Assembly (NCBI GenBank): GCA_934591635.1
Contig: CAKTPI010000006.1
Coordinates: 55,688 to 119,687, forward strand
Length of the DNA: 64,000 bases
From: an uncultured Oscillospiraceae bacterium
Lineage (GTDB): Bacteria > Bacillota > Clostridia > Oscillospirales > Oscillospiraceae
Reading direction: 5' to 3'
Shown: piece after piece, positions 25,143 to 36,527 of the stretch
Position numbering within the stretch: the first letter of the stretch is position 1
Layout of the letters: every line of letters begins with the position of its first letter
Made by a program: the position numbers and the translations under genes
Notes under the pieces: model-generated
Seen by the model: only the letters and a program-made list of their open reading frames with translations
Databases searched by the model: none
Told to the model about the DNA's origin: nothing

Positions 25143-26576
25143 TTATTTCTTGGCTCTCTTCTTGGCTTCCTTCAGCTTTGCCGCACACCAGGCAGCTGCC
25201 TTTTTCAGCCAACTCCAAATAAATAATGCCCACTTTTTCAGGAAACTCCAGAGAAACTGCAGCCATCCCCACAGGATCTTAAGGCTGCTCACGCTCTTCG
25301 CCCCCAGGCGCTTCGCCCCCAGCTTGGCCTCTTCCCAGTTCCACTGGCCTCTCTGCGGACTCTCCACCGCGTTGGCTTCCTCATTTGGGAACTCTGCAAT
25401 GTACTGCTCCCAAAGCTCCATCTTCCCCCGCTTGCGCAAGCCGGACTTCACCAGCTTCCGCACCAGGTCATAAATCACCGCAAACAGCGGTACACCCACG
25501 ATCATGCCGGGCAGACCCCATATACCGCCAAAGAGGATAATGGCAAACATCACCCAAAAGCCGGAGAGGCCGATCCGATTGCCCATGATACCGGGGCCGA
25601 TGACATTGCCATCCAGCTGCTGCAGCACGATGACAAAAATCACAAACCACACCGCCTTGATTGGGCTTTCGATCAAGATCAGCAAAGTGGAGGGCACCGC
25701 GCCGATCAAAGGGCCAAAGAACGGAATGATGTTGGTCACTCCCACAAACACGGAAATCAGCAGCGTATTAGGAATGCCCAGAATCAGGCAGCCAAAGTAG
25801 CAAAGGATGCCAATAATCAGGGAGTCCAGAATTTTGGCATCAATAAAGCCGCCGAACATTCTGTCAATGACCTCAACCTCTTCCAGCAGGATATTGGCAA
25901 TCCGCTCATTAAGGGTGCTGCGGACAATCAAGGTGCCCTGCCGGGCAAAGCGCTTACGGCTGAACAGCACATAAACAGCAACCACCAAGCCAATCACCAG
26001 ATTGTACAGGCTCAGCAGGACATTATACACGCTGGAGCCAACACTGCTGAGCAGACTGGTAATCTGGAGCAGGTTATTTTGGAACCATGCCTTGATCGTA
26101 GTGGCTATTTTGTCGTAGCTGGTATTGAAGAAGCTGAATACATCGTCCATGTATTCATTATCACCAAAAAAATTCTCAGCCCAGGCAATTGCGCTTTCAA
26201 TTCCGCTGGGAACCGTTCTGCCCAATGCTATGAGGCTCTCCGTCACCCGGGGTAAGATCATGGCAAGCAGAGCATAAATCATCAGCAAGCCGGTAAGCAG
26301 GCTGCCAAACACCGCAATACCCGGAGCCAGCTTTTTCGCCTTCTCCGGCAGGTGTTTTTCAAAAAATCGTTCGTAGGTGTTGCACATCGGGCGCAGAAGG
26401 TAAGCAACCACGCCGCCGTAAATAAATGGAGAAAGGATACCGGAAATCGTTTTAAAAAACTCCCCAATGCCCCGAAGCCGGTAGAGCACAAAAAACAGGA
26501 TAATACTCAAGCTGATGGCCCCAAAGCCGGAGAGCATCAGATAGAGATACCGTTTCTTTTTTAAATCATCCATCAT
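25143..26576 (-). CDS. AI-2E family transporter (PerM/TqsA-like)
   Basis: 477 residues, with an ATG-ATG start behind AAGGAG. Seven to eight hydrophobic segments are arranged as in the family, with the signature region IGILCYFGCLILGIPNTLLISVFVGVTNIIPFFGPLIGAVP and PGMIVGVPLFAVIYDLVRK. The basic, Trp-rich tail (last ~80 residues: LKILWGWLQFLWSF, LFIWSWLKKAAAW) is an unusual extension that looks amphipathic. The family exports small molecules or couples to cation gradients; no autoinducer role is implied. Confidence 0.88.
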   Translation of the reverse strand: MMDDLKKKRYLYLMLSGFGAISLSIILFFVLYRLRGIGEFFKTISGILSPFIYGGVVAYLLRPMCNTYERFFEKHLPEKAKKLAPGIAVFGSLLTGLLMIYALLAMILPRVTESLIALGRTVPSGIESAIAWAENFFGDNEYMDDVFSFFNTSYDKIATTIKAWFQNNLLQITSLLSSVGSSVYNVLLSLYNLVIGLVVAVYVLFSRKRFARQGTLIVRSTLNERIANILLEEVEVIDRMFGGFIDAKILDSLIIGILCYFGCLILGIPNTLLISVFVGVTNIIPFFGPLIGAVPSTLLILIESPIKAVWFVIFVIVLQQLDGNVIGPGIMGNRIGLSGFWVMFAIILFGGIWGLPGMIVGVPLFAVIYDLVRKLVKSGLRKRGKMELWEQYIAEFPNEEANAVESPQRGQWNWEEAKLGAKRLGAKSVSSLKILWGWLQFLWSFLKKWALFIWSWLKKAAAWCAAKLKEAKKRAKK

Positions 26577-26691
26577 TTTCTCCTTCCAGATTTCGATATT
26601 TTCCGGATTCAGTATAGCAGTTTCAGCTGAGCATTATATGAACAAAATGTGAATTATTTATGCTTGCTCTGTAAACCTCCAGTCCGGTGCA

Positions 26692-26719
26692 TTGTCATTT
26701 TTCTGATCTGTGATATAAT
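26692..26719 (+). promoter_or_regulatory. yugP promoter
   Basis: -35 TTGTCA (26692-26697), 16-bp spacer ending TGA (extended -10), -10 TATAAT (26714-26719). Confidence 0.75.
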
Positions 26720-26779
26720 ATAGAAAAGCAAAGCAAAGTGAGTAAAACCATTGGTTTTATTCCCAGAAAGGAGTTCATT

Positions 26780-27496
26780 GTGTATTATTACGGATTTGAC
26801 TGGACTTATGTCTATCTGGTGCTTCCCTGTCTGATTTTGTCCCTGTGGGCCAGTGCCCGGGTCAACAGCACCTTCCGCAAGTATTCCCGGCAATTTTCCC
26901 AGCGGGGAATCACCGGTGCAGAGGCTGCCCAGTGGGTTCTTCGCTCCAACGGCGTGGCAAACGTCCGGATTGAGCGCATCAGCGGGAATCTCACCGACCA
27001 CTATGATCCGGGCTCCAATGTGATCCGCTTGTCAGATGATGTCTACAGCAGCACCTCCACCGCTGCTATTGGCGTGGCATGCCACGAAGCTGGGCACGCT
27101 GTGCAGTATGCGCAGGGATATGCCCCCATTAAGCTGCGGGCTGCCATCATTCCGGTCACCAATTTTGGTTCCAAGCTGGCCATGCCCCTGATCCTGTTGG
27201 GAATTCTCTTCTCCTCTCTTGGCAGCACCTCTGACTTCTTCATCAATCTTGGCATTGCCTGCTTCGGTCTTTCTGTGCTGTTCCAGCTGGTGACCCTGCC
27301 AGTGGAATTCAACGCCAGCCACCGGGCACTCGTTGCCATTGAGCAGAATGGTATTCTGACAGAGGAAGAGCTGCAAGGCGCCCGCAAGACCTTGAGCGCC
27401 GCTGCCATGACCTACGTAGCGGCCACTGCCGCGGCATTGGCGCAGCTGGCGCGGCTGCTGATCCTCTTCGGCGGCAACCGAAAGCGCAACGACTGA
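26780..27496 (+). CDS. YugP-type zinc metallopeptidase
   Basis: 238 residues from the GTG at 26780, six bases after AAGGAG; an in-frame GTG at 26738 precedes that site and is rejected. The mature start MYYYGFDWTYVYLVLP is hydrophobic and followed by a zinc site ACHEAGHAVQYAQGY (HExxH), then three membrane stretches and PVEFNASHRA. This is the PF04298 family of membrane metalloproteases, usually uncharacterised. Monocistronic, with a terminator that contains the next gene's -35 box. Confidence 0.9.
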   Translation: MYYYGFDWTYVYLVLPCLILSLWASARVNSTFRKYSRQFSQRGITGAEAAQWVLRSNGVANVRIERISGNLTDHYDPGSNVIRLSDDVYSSTSTAAIGVACHEAGHAVQYAQGYAPIKLRAAIIPVTNFGSKLAMPLILLGILFSSLGSTSDFFINLGIACFGLSVLFQLVTLPVEFNASHRALVAIEQNGILTEEELQGARKTLSAAAMTYVAATAAALAQLARLLILFGGNRKRND

Positions 27497-27510
27497 TTTT
27501 CCAATCAAAG

Positions 27511-27546
27511 ACCGCTTCCTGCTTGACAAGGGAAGCGGTTTTTTAT
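27511..27546 (+). terminator. yugP terminator overlapping the next promoter
   Basis: Stem ACCGCTTCC / GGAAGCGGT (27511-27519 and 27531-27539), then TTTTTT. The loop contains TTGACA, the -35 box of the following gene. Confidence 0.85.
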
Positions 27547-27551
27547 ATAAT
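27523..27551 (+). promoter_or_regulatory. Promoter of the PLP lyase gene
   Basis: TTGACA (27523-27528), 17-bp spacer, TATAAT (27546-27551). The -35 box is the loop of the preceding terminator and the spacer is its 3' arm and T run. Confidence 0.85.
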
Positions 27552-27594
27552 TTTTCAGGTTTCTATCGAATATTATGAAAAGAGAGTACAAGTT

Positions 27595-28878
27595 ATGGAG
27601 GAATTACTGAACCAGTATCAGGCAATGGGAATCTCCCCTGCCGTTTATGCATACGGCGAAAAGGCGCTGGAGCGGCTGCAGGAGCGTTTTACCGCCATTG
27701 ATAAAATTGCAGAATTTAACCAGGCAAAGGTCATCGCGGCCATGCAGAAAAACCATGTATCCGCCGCCTGCTTTGCCGCCACCACCGGCTATGGTTATGA
27801 CGATCTGGGCCGGGATAATCTGGAAAAGGTGTACGCCGATGTATTCCACACCGAAGCTGCCCTGGTGCGACCTCAGATTACCTGCGGCACCCACGCCCTC
27901 ACTGTAGCACTCAGCGCGAATCTGCTGCCCGGTGATGAACTGCTCTCCCCTGTTGGTCTGCCCTACGACACCTTGCAGGAGGTGATCGGAATTCGGGAAA
28001 GCCCCTGCTCTCTGGCAGAATACGGTGTGCAATACCGTCAAGTGGACTTGCTGCCGGATGGCAGTTTTGACTATGACAGCATCAGCAAAGCCATCAATGA
28101 AAAAACAAAGCTCATTACCATTCAGCGTTCCAAGGGCTATGCCACCCGCCCCACCTTCTCCGTCAATCAGATTGGTGAACTGATTACTTTCTGCAAGGCA
28201 AAAAAGCCCGATGTTGTCATCATGGTGGACAACTGCTACGGCGAGTTTGTGGAGACCGTGGAGCCCTCCGATGTAGGGGCAGATATGGTGGTTGGCTCCC
28301 TGATCAAGAATCCCGGCGGCGGTCTGGCCCCTATTGGCGGCTACATCTGCGGAACCGCAGAATGCGTCCGCCGGTGCGCTTATCGGCTATCTGCCCCCGG
28401 TCTGGGCCAGGAAGTGGGAGCGAATCTGGGCCTGATGCCTGCTCTGTACCAAGGCTTCTTCCTGGCCCCCACCGTGGTTGCCAGTGCGGAGAAGGGTGCA
28501 GTTTTCGCCGCCAATCTCTACGAGCCGCTGGGCTTCCGCTGTGTGCCCGGTGCCGGCGAAGTGCGGCATGATATTATCCAGGCTGTGGAACTGGGCAGCG
28601 AAGCCGGTATGATTGCTTTCTGCAAGGGCATTCAGGCCGCCGCCCCGGTGGACTCCTTTGCCGATCCCCTGCCCTGGGATATGCCTGGCTACAGTGACAA
28701 GGTGATTATGGCTGCCGGCGCTTTCGTCCAGGGCAGCTCCATTGAGCTCTCCGCCGATGGCCCCATCCGCCCCCCTTACGCCGTATACTTCCAGGGCGGG
28801 CTGACCTGGTACCACGCCAAGCTTGGCATCCTCATGAGCCTGCAAAAAATGGTCGATGCGGGCCTTGCAACTCTTTAA
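27595..28878 (+). CDS. PLP-dependent enzyme, methionine gamma-lyase-like (YnbB)
   Basis: 427 residues from the ATG at 27595 (behind GAGAG). Fold type I signs: RPQITCGTHALTVAL, VDNCYGEF, and the PLP-lysine region GSLIKNPGGGLAPIGGYICG. This is the YnbB/'aluminium resistance' branch, often called methionine gamma-lyase family though the substrate is unproven. The enzyme probably acts on a sulfur amino acid. Confidence 0.9.
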   Translation: MEELLNQYQAMGISPAVYAYGEKALERLQERFTAIDKIAEFNQAKVIAAMQKNHVSAACFAATTGYGYDDLGRDNLEKVYADVFHTEAALVRPQITCGTHALTVALSANLLPGDELLSPVGLPYDTLQEVIGIRESPCSLAEYGVQYRQVDLLPDGSFDYDSISKAINEKTKLITIQRSKGYATRPTFSVNQIGELITFCKAKKPDVVIMVDNCYGEFVETVEPSDVGADMVVGSLIKNPGGGLAPIGGYICGTAECVRRCAYRLSAPGLGQEVGANLGLMPALYQGFFLAPTVVASAEKGAVFAANLYEPLGFRCVPGAGEVRHDIIQAVELGSEAGMIAFCKGIQAAAPVDSFADPLPWDMPGYSDKVIMAAGAFVQGSSIELSADGPIRPPYAVYFQGGLTWYHAKLGILMSLQKMVDAGLATL

Positions 28879-28893
28879 CAGTCCATCTTGCTT

Positions 28894-28935
28894 ACACCGC
28901 TGCAACAGAGAATTCCCGTTGCAGCGGTGTTTTTT
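28894..28935 (+). terminator. Terminator of the PLP lyase gene
   Basis: 13-bp stem ACACCGCTGCAAC / GTTGCAGCGGTGT (28894-28906 and 28918-28930) followed by six T. Confidence 0.9.
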
Positions 28936-28963
28936 ATTTATCAAGGCGTCACTGCTTTCGTAA

Positions 28964-29002
28964 GACAAGTCCCGCCGATTTTGCGAACCGGCGGGACTTG
29001 TC
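28964..29002 (-). terminator. rpoBC operon terminator
   Basis: 14-bp perfect stem GACAAGTCCCGCCG / CGGCGGGACTTGTC, 8 bases after the rpoC stop. On the minus strand the tail is TTACG, a poor T tract; the stem strength still makes termination likely. Confidence 0.65.
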
Positions 29003-29010
29003 ATTATAAA

Positions 29011-32000
29011 TTACAGCAATTCATCGGGCACATTGCACTCAGGAGTAGCACCGGGCTGATAATCGCGGTAGGCCATCAGGCCGGAGCCGGCAGGAATCAG
29101 CTTACCAATGATGACGTTCTCCTTCAAGCCAACCAGATGGTCAACCTTGCCCTTAATAGCAGCATCGGTCAGAACCTTGGTGGTCTCCTGGAAGGATGCG
29201 GCGGACAGGAAGGATTCCGTGGCCAGAGAAGCCTTGGTAATACCCATCAGTACAGCGGAAGCCTCGGCCAGCTGGAGATCCGTCTCGCCTGCATCGATGC
29301 GGGCCTGAATCTCAGCATTGGCGTCCTCATACTCAAAGGTATCCACAACCGCGCCCACCAGGAGCTTGGTATCGCCGGGATCCTCCACGCGCACCTTGCG
29401 CATCATCTGACGGATGATAACCTCAATGTGCTTATCGTTAATTTCAACGCCCTGCTGACGGTACACCGCCTGGACAGATTGCACCAGGTAATCCTGCACA
29501 GCTTCCACGCCGGAAATACGCAGCACATCCTGAGGATACAGAGCACCATCAGTAATGGGTTCGCCCTTCTGAACGACCTTACCGTGGGTGACCTTCAGGC
29601 CAACGGAATAAGGCACCTGATACACCTTGACCTCGCCATCGTCTGCGGTAATGGTGATATTACGCAGGGCAGTGCGGTGGGTCTCATCGATGCTCACGAC
29701 ACCGGTGATTTCGGAAATCTGGGCCATCTTCTTGGGCCGGCGGGCCTCAAACAGCTCTTCAACTCGAGGAAGACCCTGGGTGATATCGTCACCGGCAACG
29801 CCGCCAGAGTGGAAGGTACGCATGGTCAGCTGGGTACCAGGCTCACCGATAGACTGGGCAGCAATAATACCAACAGCCTCGCCCAGGTCAACCTCCTTGG
29901 AGGTCGCCAGGTTCATGCCATAGCACTTGGCGCAAACACCGCTTCTGGCACGGCAGCCAAGGATGGTACGGATATAAATCTTGTCAATGCCATGCGCCTC
30001 GAACTTGGTGGCGTCTTCGGGCATCATCATCACGTTCTTGGAGTGCAGCAGCTCGCCGGTAATGGGGGAAATTACATCATTGACCGGATAACGGCCGCGA
30101 ATCCGATTGCCGAAGGTATCGATCACATCGCCCTTCTGGATTACCGCGCCGACCCAAATGCCATGGGTTGTGCCGCAGTCCTTCTGACGGATGATAACCT
30201 CCTGGGACACATCGACCATTCGGCGGGTCAGGTAACCGGAGTCGGCAGTACGCAGAGCGGTATCGGTCATGCCCTTACGAGCACCTCTGGAGGAGATGAA
30301 GTACTCCAAAGCGCCCAAGCCTTCACGGAAGTTAGCCTTAACAGGAATCTCAATGGTACGGCCCGCGGTATCGGCCATCAGGCCACGCATACCGGCAAGC
30401 TGACGAATCTGAGCCATACTACCACGAGCACCGGAGTCAGCCATCATGTAGATGGGGTTGAACTCATCCAGGTTACCCTGCAGTGCGTTGGTAACATCAG
30501 CAGTGGTCTTTTCCCACTGCTGAACCACCAGACGGTAACGTTCGTCATTGGTAATAAAGCCCTGGCGATAGTAGTTTTCAATATCAACCACCTTGCCTTC
30601 AGCCTGCTTGACCAACTCATACTTGATGGCAGGAACGACCATATCGGCAATGGACACCGAGATAGCACCCTTGGTAGAGTACTTATAGCCCAACGCCTTG
30701 ATGCGATCCAGCATCTCCGTTGCAATGGTAAAGCCATGCTTGCGGATGCACTTATCGATGATCTTACCCAGCTGCTTCTTGCCAACCAAGAAGCTGATTT
30801 CCAGATCGAACTCATGGCCGGGAACGCTGCGATCTACGAAGCCCAAGTCCTGAGGAATGGGTTCGTTATAAATCAAGCGCCCAACGGTAGCATCAATGAT
30901 GCGGTACTCCATCTTGCCGTCAATTTCTTTGCCATAGCGCACACGAATCGGTGCATGCAGTCCAATGGCACCATCAGCATAGGCGGCAATAGCTTCCTCC
31001 GTGCTGGAGTAATTGTGGACAGGGCGGAATTTGGCTGCTGCCTTACCCACAGCACTGGCGGCCTTGTTGGCAGCCAGGAAGTCATCGGCATCCACAATCG
31101 TATTCACCGGTAGGTTGGTATCGCCGGAATCGGTAACATAAACCGTCTCAGAGCCCTTCTCTGCCTTGCCCAGGCGGGTATAGGTCAGGTAGTAGGCACC
31201 CAGAATCATATCCTGGGTCGGCACCGTAACAGGCTTGCCATCCTGGGGACGGAGCAGGTTGTTGGCGGAGAGCATCAGCACTCTGGCCTCAGCCTGTGCC
31301 TCAGGAGACAGCGGGACGTGGATAGCCATCTGGTCGCCATCGAAGTCAGCGTTGAATGCCGTGCAGCACAGGGGGTGCAGCTTCAGGGCACGGCCCTCCA
31401 CCAGGATGGGCTCGAAAGCCTGGATGCCCAGACGGTGCAGGGTAGGCGCACGGTTCAGCATGACAGGACGATCCTTGATGATGTCATCCAGGGCATCCCA
31501 AACCTCAGTCTTGCCTTTATCAATCATCTTCTTGGCGGACTTGATGTTATTTGCCAAGCCATCAGAAACCAGCTTCTTCATCACGAAGGGCCGGAACAGC
31601 TCAATGGCCATCTCTTTGGGCACACCGCACTGATACAGCTTCAGTTCAGGGCCGACAACGATAACGGAACGGCCGGAATAGTCAACGCGCTTACCAAGCA
31701 GGTTCTGACGGAAGCGGCCCTGCTTGCCCTTGAGCATATCGGACAGTGATTTCAGTGCACGGTTATTGGCGCCGGTGACGGCACGGCCGCGGCGGCCATT
31801 GTCAATCAGGGCATCCACAGCCTCCTGGAGCATCCGCTTTTCGTTGCGGATGATGATATCAGGAGCATTATACTTCTTCAGACGGCTCAGGCGGCTGTTC
31901 CGGTTGATGACCCGGCGATACAGGTCATTGAGGTCGGAGGTGGCAAACCGTCCGCCGTCCAGCTGAATCATGGGGCGAATATCGGGCGGGATAACAGGCA

Positions 32001-32688
32001 GCGCATCCAGGATCATCCAGCTGGGCTTGTTGCCGGATTCCCGGAAAGCTTCCACAACCTCCAGCCGCTTCACCAGGCGAAGCTTCTTCTGGGAGGAGGC
32101 GGTCTTCAGTTCGCTGCGCAGCTGCTCGGAGAGCTGATCCAGGTCAATCTGCTCCAGCAGCTCCTTGATGGCCTCAGCGCCCATCCCCGCTTTGAAGTCA
32201 TCCTCGTACTTCTCCCGCATGTCCCGGTATTCCTTCTCGGTGAGTACCTGATTTTTTGCCAGAGGTGCATCGCCGGGATCAGTGACAATATAGGAAGCGT
32301 AGTACAGCACCTTTTCCAGCACCTTGGGACTGATATCCAGAATCAGTCCCATACGGGAAGGGATGCCCTTAAAATACCAGATGTGACTGCAGGGAGCGGC
32401 CAGCTCAATGTGGCCCATACGCTCGCGGCGCACCTTGGACTTGGTCACTTCCACGCCGCAGCGGTCGCAAATCTTGCCCTTATACTTGATTTTCTTATAT
32501 TTGCCGCAGTGGCATTCCCAGTCCTTGGTGGGTCCAAAGATCCGCTCACAGTACAGGCCGTCCCGCTCCGGCTTCAGGGTGCGGTAGTTAATGGTCTCGG
32601 GCTTCTTGACCTCGCCATGGGACCACTGCCGGATCATCTCCGGCGAAGCGATGCCAATCTTAATGGCATCAAAGGTGGCATTTGCCAT
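29011..32688 (-). CDS. rpoC: RNA polymerase subunit beta'
   Basis: 1225 residues, as usual for Firmicutes. N-terminal zinc site [20 protein letters not shown], catalytic [10 protein letters not shown] and the bridge-helix region ([18 protein letters not shown]) are visible. The ATG is 12 bases after the rpoB stop. It forms the catalytic half of RNA polymerase. Confidence 0.98.
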   Translation of the reverse strand: MANATFDAIKIGIASPEMIRQWSHGEVKKPETINYRTLKPERDGLYCERIFGPTKDWECHCGKYKKIKYKGKICDRCGVEVTKSKVRRERMGHIELAAPCSHIWYFKGIPSRMGLILDISPKVLEKVLYYASYIVTDPGDAPLAKNQVLTEKEYRDMREKYEDDFKAGMGAEAIKELLEQIDLDQLSEQLRSELKTASSQKKLRLVKRLEVVEAFRESGNKPSWMILDALPVIPPDIRPMIQLDGGRFATSDLNDLYRRVINRNSRLSRLKKYNAPDIIIRNEKRMLQEAVDALIDNGRRGRAVTGANNRALKSLSDMLKGKQGRFRQNLLGKRVDYSGRSVIVVGPELKLYQCGVPKEMAIELFRPFVMKKLVSDGLANNIKSAKKMIDKGKTEVWDALDDIIKDRPVMLNRAPTLHRLGIQAFEPILVEGRALKLHPLCCTAFNADFDGDQMAIHVPLSPEAQAEARVLMLSANNLLRPQDGKPVTVPTQDMILGAYYLTYTRLGKAEKGSETVYVTDSGDTNLPVNTIVDADDFLAANKAASAVGKAAAKFRPVHNYSSTEEAIAAYADGAIGLHAPIRVRYGKEIDGKMEYRIIDATVGRLIYNEPIPQDLGFVDRSVPGHEFDLEISFLVGKKQLGKIIDKCIRKHGFTIATEMLDRIKALGYKYSTKGAISVSIADMVVPAIKYELVKQAEGKVVDIENYYRQGFITNDERYRLVVQQWEKTTADVTNALQGNLDEFNPIYMMADSGARGSMAQIRQLAGMRGLMADTAGRTIEIPVKANFREGLGALEYFISSRGARKGMTDTALRTADSGYLTRRMVDVSQEVIIRQKDCGTTHGIWVGAVIQKGDVIDTFGNRIRGRYPVNDVISPITGELLHSKNVMMMPEDATKFEAHGIDKIYIRTILGCRARSGVCAKCYGMNLATSKEVDLGEAVGIIAAQSIGEPGTQLTMRTFHSGGVAGDDITQGLPRVEELFEARRPKKMAQISEITGVVSIDETHRTALRNITITADDGEVKVYQVPYSVGLKVTHGKVVQKGEPITDGALYPQDVLRISGVEAVQDYLVQSVQAVYRQQGVEINDKHIEVIIRQMMRKVRVEDPGDTKLLVGAVVDTFEYEDANAEIQARIDAGETDLQLAEASAVLMGITKASLATESFLSAASFQETTKVLTDAAIKGKVDHLVGLKENVIIGKLIPAGSGLMAYRDYQPGATPECNVPDELL

Positions 32689-32700
32689 AAGTGCGCCTCC

Positions 32701-35700
32701 TTAGTCTTCCGATGTCTCGGCGTCGCCATCTTCTTTCAGATCGCCGAACACATCCATAATATCTTCAGGGCTATCCTCGTCAATGACGAAGCCGGAATCC
32801 AGCACCTCATTGGTGTCTCCGACCACCGTATCGTTGCGGTCATCGGAGCTGTAGACGATCTCATCATCATCGTCATCGTCCTTCAGCTCGATCTCGTTGC
32901 CATTCTCATCCAGCACGCGGATATCCAAGCACAGAGCCTGCAGCTCCTTGACCAGAACCTTAAAGGATTCAGGCACACCGGGCTTGGGGATGTTAGCACC
33001 CTTAACAATGGCCTCGTAGGTCTTCACACGACCGGTCACGTCATCGGACTTCACCGTCAGGATTTCCTGCAGGGTGTAAGCAGCGCCGTAAGCTTCCAGC
33101 GCCCAAACTTCCATTTCGCCGAAACGCTGGCCGCCGAACTGGGCCTTGCCACCCAAAGGCTGCTGAGTAACCAAGGCATACGGGCCGGTGGAACGGGCAT
33201 GAATCTTATCATCAACCAGGTGATGGAGTTTCAGGTAATAAGGATAGCCAACGGTGACCAAGTTATCGAAAGGTTCACCGGTACGGCCATCATACAGGAT
33301 GGTCTTGCCGTCCTCCCGCAGACCCGCTTCCTTCAAGGTCTCACGGATATCCTTCTCATTGGCGCCATCGAACACAGGGGTAGCCACATTCCAGCCCAGG
33401 GCTCGGGCAGCGTAACCCAGGTGAACCTCCAGCACCTGACCGATGTTCATACGGGAAGGCACGCCCAAGGGGTTCAGCACAATATCCAGAGGTGTGCCAT
33501 CGGGCAGGAAGGGCATATCCTCCTCCGGCAGGACGCGGGAAACAACGCCCTTGTTGCCGTGACGGCCGGCCATCTTGTCGCCCACGGAAATCTTCCGCTT
33601 CTGGGCAATATACACACGGACGGACTTGGTAACACCGGGAGCCAGCTCATCGGAGTTCTCCTTGGTGAAGACCTTCACATCCACTACAATACCGCTCTCG
33701 CCATGAGGCACCTTCAGGGAGGTGTCGCGCACTTCTCTTGCCTTCTCGCCGAAGATGGCACGGAGCAGCCGCTCTTCAGGGGTCAGTTCGGTTTCGCCCT
33801 TGGGGGTAACCTTGCCGACCAGGTAATCGCCGGAGTGCACCTCAGCACCAACACGGATGATACCGTTTTCGTCCAGATCCTTCAGGGCATCCTCGCCGAC
33901 ATTGGGGATGTCACGGGTAATCTCCTCCGGTCCGAGCTTGGTGTCGCGGGCTTCGGTCTCGTGCTCCTCAATGTGGATGGATGTGAACACGTCTTCCCGC
34001 ACCAGACGCTCATTGAGCAGGATGGCGTCCTCGTAGTTGTAGCCTTCCCAGGTAACAAAGCCGATCAGCACGTTCTTGCCCAGGGCGACCTCGCCGCCAG
34101 AGCAGCTGGGGCCATCGGCAATAATCTGCTCGGTGTCAACCCGCTCGCCCACCACGCAGTTGGGGCGCTGGTTGATGCAGGTGCCGGCATTGGAGCGGGC
34201 GAACTTGGTCAGGTGATAGGTGGCAGTCTCACCATCGTCGTAACGCACGGAAATATCCGTTGCGGAAACAGCAGTAACCACGCCGGGTTTCTTCGCCTTG
34301 ATGCAGACCTCGCTGTCCACAGCGGCCTTGTGCTCGATGCCGGTGGCAACGACAGGAGGCTCGGTGGTCAGCAGCGGCACGGCCTGACGCTGCATGTTTG
34401 CACCCATCAGGGCACGGTTTGCGTCATCGTTTTGCAGGAAGGGAATGAAGGAGGTAGCGATGGAAATCATCATTCTGGGGGACACGTCAACATAGTCAAT
34501 CATGTTGCGATCCACTTCGATGATCTCATTGCGGTGACGGCAGGTAATACGGGCATTGGCCAGGCATCCGTTTTCATCCAGCGGCTCACTTGCCTGACCG
34601 ACATAATAATCATCTTCCACATCGGCGGTCATATATTCCACATCGCGGGTGACAAAGCCGGTGGCCTTGTCCACCTTGCGGTAGGGAGCCTCCACGAAGC
34701 CATACTCATTGATCTTGGCAAACGTTGCCAGGTAGTTGATCAAGCCGATGTTGGGGCCTTCAGGGGTCTCAATGGGACACATACGACCGTAATGTGTATA
34801 GTGAATATCTCGCACATCGAAGGATGCCCGATCACGGCTCAGGCCGCCGGGGCCCAGCGCAGACAGGCGGCGCTTGTGAGTCAGCTCAGCCAGAGGGTTA
34901 TTCTGATCCATGAACTGAGACAAAGGAGAAGAACCGAAGAATTCCTTAATTACAGCGGTAACCGGCCGGATGTTGATTAAGCTCTGAGGCGTGACCGCAT
35001 CCAGATCCTGAACGGTCATGCGCTCACGAATCACGCGATCCAGGCGGCTGAAGCCAATGCGGAACTGGTTCTGCAGCAGCTCGCCAACACAGCGCAGGCG
35101 ACGGTTGCCCAGGTGATCGATATCATCGGGAGTACCCACGCCCATGGCCACACAGTTGAGGTAGTTGATGGAGGCCATGATGTCATCCACAATGATGTGC
35201 TTGGGGATCAGGTCATCCATCCGCTCCTCAATGGCTTCCTTCCAGCCATCGGCGGGAACGGTATCCAGCATTTCCCGCAGAACGGAGAAACGAACCTTTT
35301 CCTTGATGCCGTACTGCTTGGGATCAAAATCCACGAAGCCGGCCATGTCCACCATATTGTTAGAGAACACCTTGACCTTGCTGTCACCGATGCGGATGAC
35401 CGCCTCGTTAACGCCCTTGGCGCTGAGCTCATGGGCCTGAGCACGGGAAATGAAGTCACCGGGCATCACCAGGATTTCGCCTGTGATAGGGTCACTAATA
35501 GGCTCCGCTGCTTCCTGGCCGGACAGGCGGCTCCAGATATCCATCTTCTTGTTAAATTTATAGCGGCCAACCTTGGACACATCGTAGCGATGAGCATCAA
35601 ACAGCAGCCCTTCCAGATGTGCGATGGCAGTCTCCACCGTGGGGGGCTCGCCGGGACGCAGGCGGCGGTAGATTTCCAGCAAGGAATCTTCTCTGGTCTT

Positions 35701-36390
35701 GCAGGGATCCTTTTCCAGGGTGGCAAGGATACGCTCATCCTCACCGAACATCTCCTTGATCTGCTCATCCGTGCTGACACCCAGAGCGCGAATCAAGCTG
35801 GTGATGGGCAGCTTCCGGTTCTTATCGATACGCACCCAAAAGACATTGGCATTATCGGTTTCGTATTCCAGCCAAGCGCCGCGGTAAGGAATGACAGTGG
35901 CCGTATAGGTATGCTGGTCAGACTTGTCCACCTCGTGGCCGTAATACATACCAGGGCTGCGGACGATCTGAGAAATAATGACACGCTCTGCGCCATTGAT
36001 GACGAAGGTGCCGCCGTTGGTCATGACCGGGAAATCACCCATGAAGATTTCCTGCTCTTTGATTTCACCCGTCTCGGTGTTGCGCAGACGAATGCGCACC
36101 TTAATGGGCTTTGCGTAGGTGGTGTCCCGCTCCTTGCACTCCTCGATGGTGTACTTGGGCTTGTCTTCCATGGTGTAATCCAGGAAGCTCAGTTCCAGTT
36201 TACCGGAGAAGTCGGTAATGGTGCCCACATCCTTGAAAACCTCACGCAGGCCTTCATCCAGGAACCACTGGTAGGAGTCCTTCTGGATTTTCAGCATATT
36301 GGGGATTTCCAGGATCTCTTCATACTTTGCGTAGGACTTACGCATGGTCTTACCGAACATTACGTCCTTGACCATTGCCATATGGATCAT
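32701..36390 (-). CDS. rpoB: RNA polymerase subunit beta
   Basis: 1229 residues from the ATG at 36390 (AAGG five bases upstream); further in-frame ATGs follow three and five codons later. The rifampicin region [33 protein letters not shown] has the wild-type Asp, His and Ser, so no resistance is predicted. The C-terminus is extended with a very acidic tail ([16 protein letters not shown]... ending DAETSED, about 65 residues). It is not preceded by rplJ/rplL as it is in many genomes. Confidence 0.98.
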   Translation of the reverse strand: MIHMAMVKDVMFGKTMRKSYAKYEEILEIPNMLKIQKDSYQWFLDEGLREVFKDVGTITDFSGKLELSFLDYTMEDKPKYTIEECKERDTTYAKPIKVRIRLRNTETGEIKEQEIFMGDFPVMTNGGTFVINGAERVIISQIVRSPGMYYGHEVDKSDQHTYTATVIPYRGAWLEYETDNANVFWVRIDKNRKLPITSLIRALGVSTDEQIKEMFGEDERILATLEKDPCKTREDSLLEIYRRLRPGEPPTVETAIAHLEGLLFDAHRYDVSKVGRYKFNKKMDIWSRLSGQEAAEPISDPITGEILVMPGDFISRAQAHELSAKGVNEAVIRIGDSKVKVFSNNMVDMAGFVDFDPKQYGIKEKVRFSVLREMLDTVPADGWKEAIEERMDDLIPKHIIVDDIMASINYLNCVAMGVGTPDDIDHLGNRRLRCVGELLQNQFRIGFSRLDRVIRERMTVQDLDAVTPQSLINIRPVTAVIKEFFGSSPLSQFMDQNNPLAELTHKRRLSALGPGGLSRDRASFDVRDIHYTHYGRMCPIETPEGPNIGLINYLATFAKINEYGFVEAPYRKVDKATGFVTRDVEYMTADVEDDYYVGQASEPLDENGCLANARITCRHRNEIIEVDRNMIDYVDVSPRMMISIATSFIPFLQNDDANRALMGANMQRQAVPLLTTEPPVVATGIEHKAAVDSEVCIKAKKPGVVTAVSATDISVRYDDGETATYHLTKFARSNAGTCINQRPNCVVGERVDTEQIIADGPSCSGGEVALGKNVLIGFVTWEGYNYEDAILLNERLVREDVFTSIHIEEHETEARDTKLGPEEITRDIPNVGEDALKDLDENGIIRVGAEVHSGDYLVGKVTPKGETELTPEERLLRAIFGEKAREVRDTSLKVPHGESGIVVDVKVFTKENSDELAPGVTKSVRVYIAQKRKISVGDKMAGRHGNKGVVSRVLPEEDMPFLPDGTPLDIVLNPLGVPSRMNIGQVLEVHLGYAARALGWNVATPVFDGANEKDIRETLKEAGLREDGKTILYDGRTGEPFDNLVTVGYPYYLKLHHLVDDKIHARSTGPYALVTQQPLGGKAQFGGQRFGEMEVWALEAYGAAYTLQEILTVKSDDVTGRVKTYEAIVKGANIPKPGVPESFKVLVKELQALCLDIRVLDENGNEIELKDDDDDDEIVYSSDDRNDTVVGDTNEVLDSGFVIDEDSPEDIMDVFGDLKEDGDAETSED

Positions 36391-36466
36391 CACAGCCTTT
36401 CTTTCGAAATGTGTTGCTTGCATTTGATACGCCAGGAGCCGTTGCCGTTAGTTGTGAACTTTCTAC

Positions 36467-36495
36467 TTGACAGCCGCCCTGCCCTGTGGTAGAAT
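36467..36495 (+). promoter_or_regulatory. Divergent plus-strand promoter inside the rpoB leader
   Basis: TTGACA (36467-36472), 17-bp spacer, TAGAAT (36490-36495). It points away from rpoB and would start a transcript near 36502, antisense to the rpoB 5' leader. Confidence 0.6.
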
Positions 36496-36527
36496 GCCCA
36501 TGTGAGGAAGTGTGCGGATGTGGGCAT
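36494..36527 (-). other. Hairpin in the rpoB leader
   Basis: ATGCCCA (36494-36500) and TGGGCAT (36521-36527) form a perfect 7-bp stem in the about 150-base rpoB leader. No known motif was recognised; its arms overlap the divergent plus-strand promoter. Confidence 0.4.

Noticed and set aside
28888..34980. Long plus-strand frames (740 and 865 codons) opposite rpoC and rpoB
   Set aside because: Same cause as above; the minus-strand rpoB and rpoC proteins are unambiguous.
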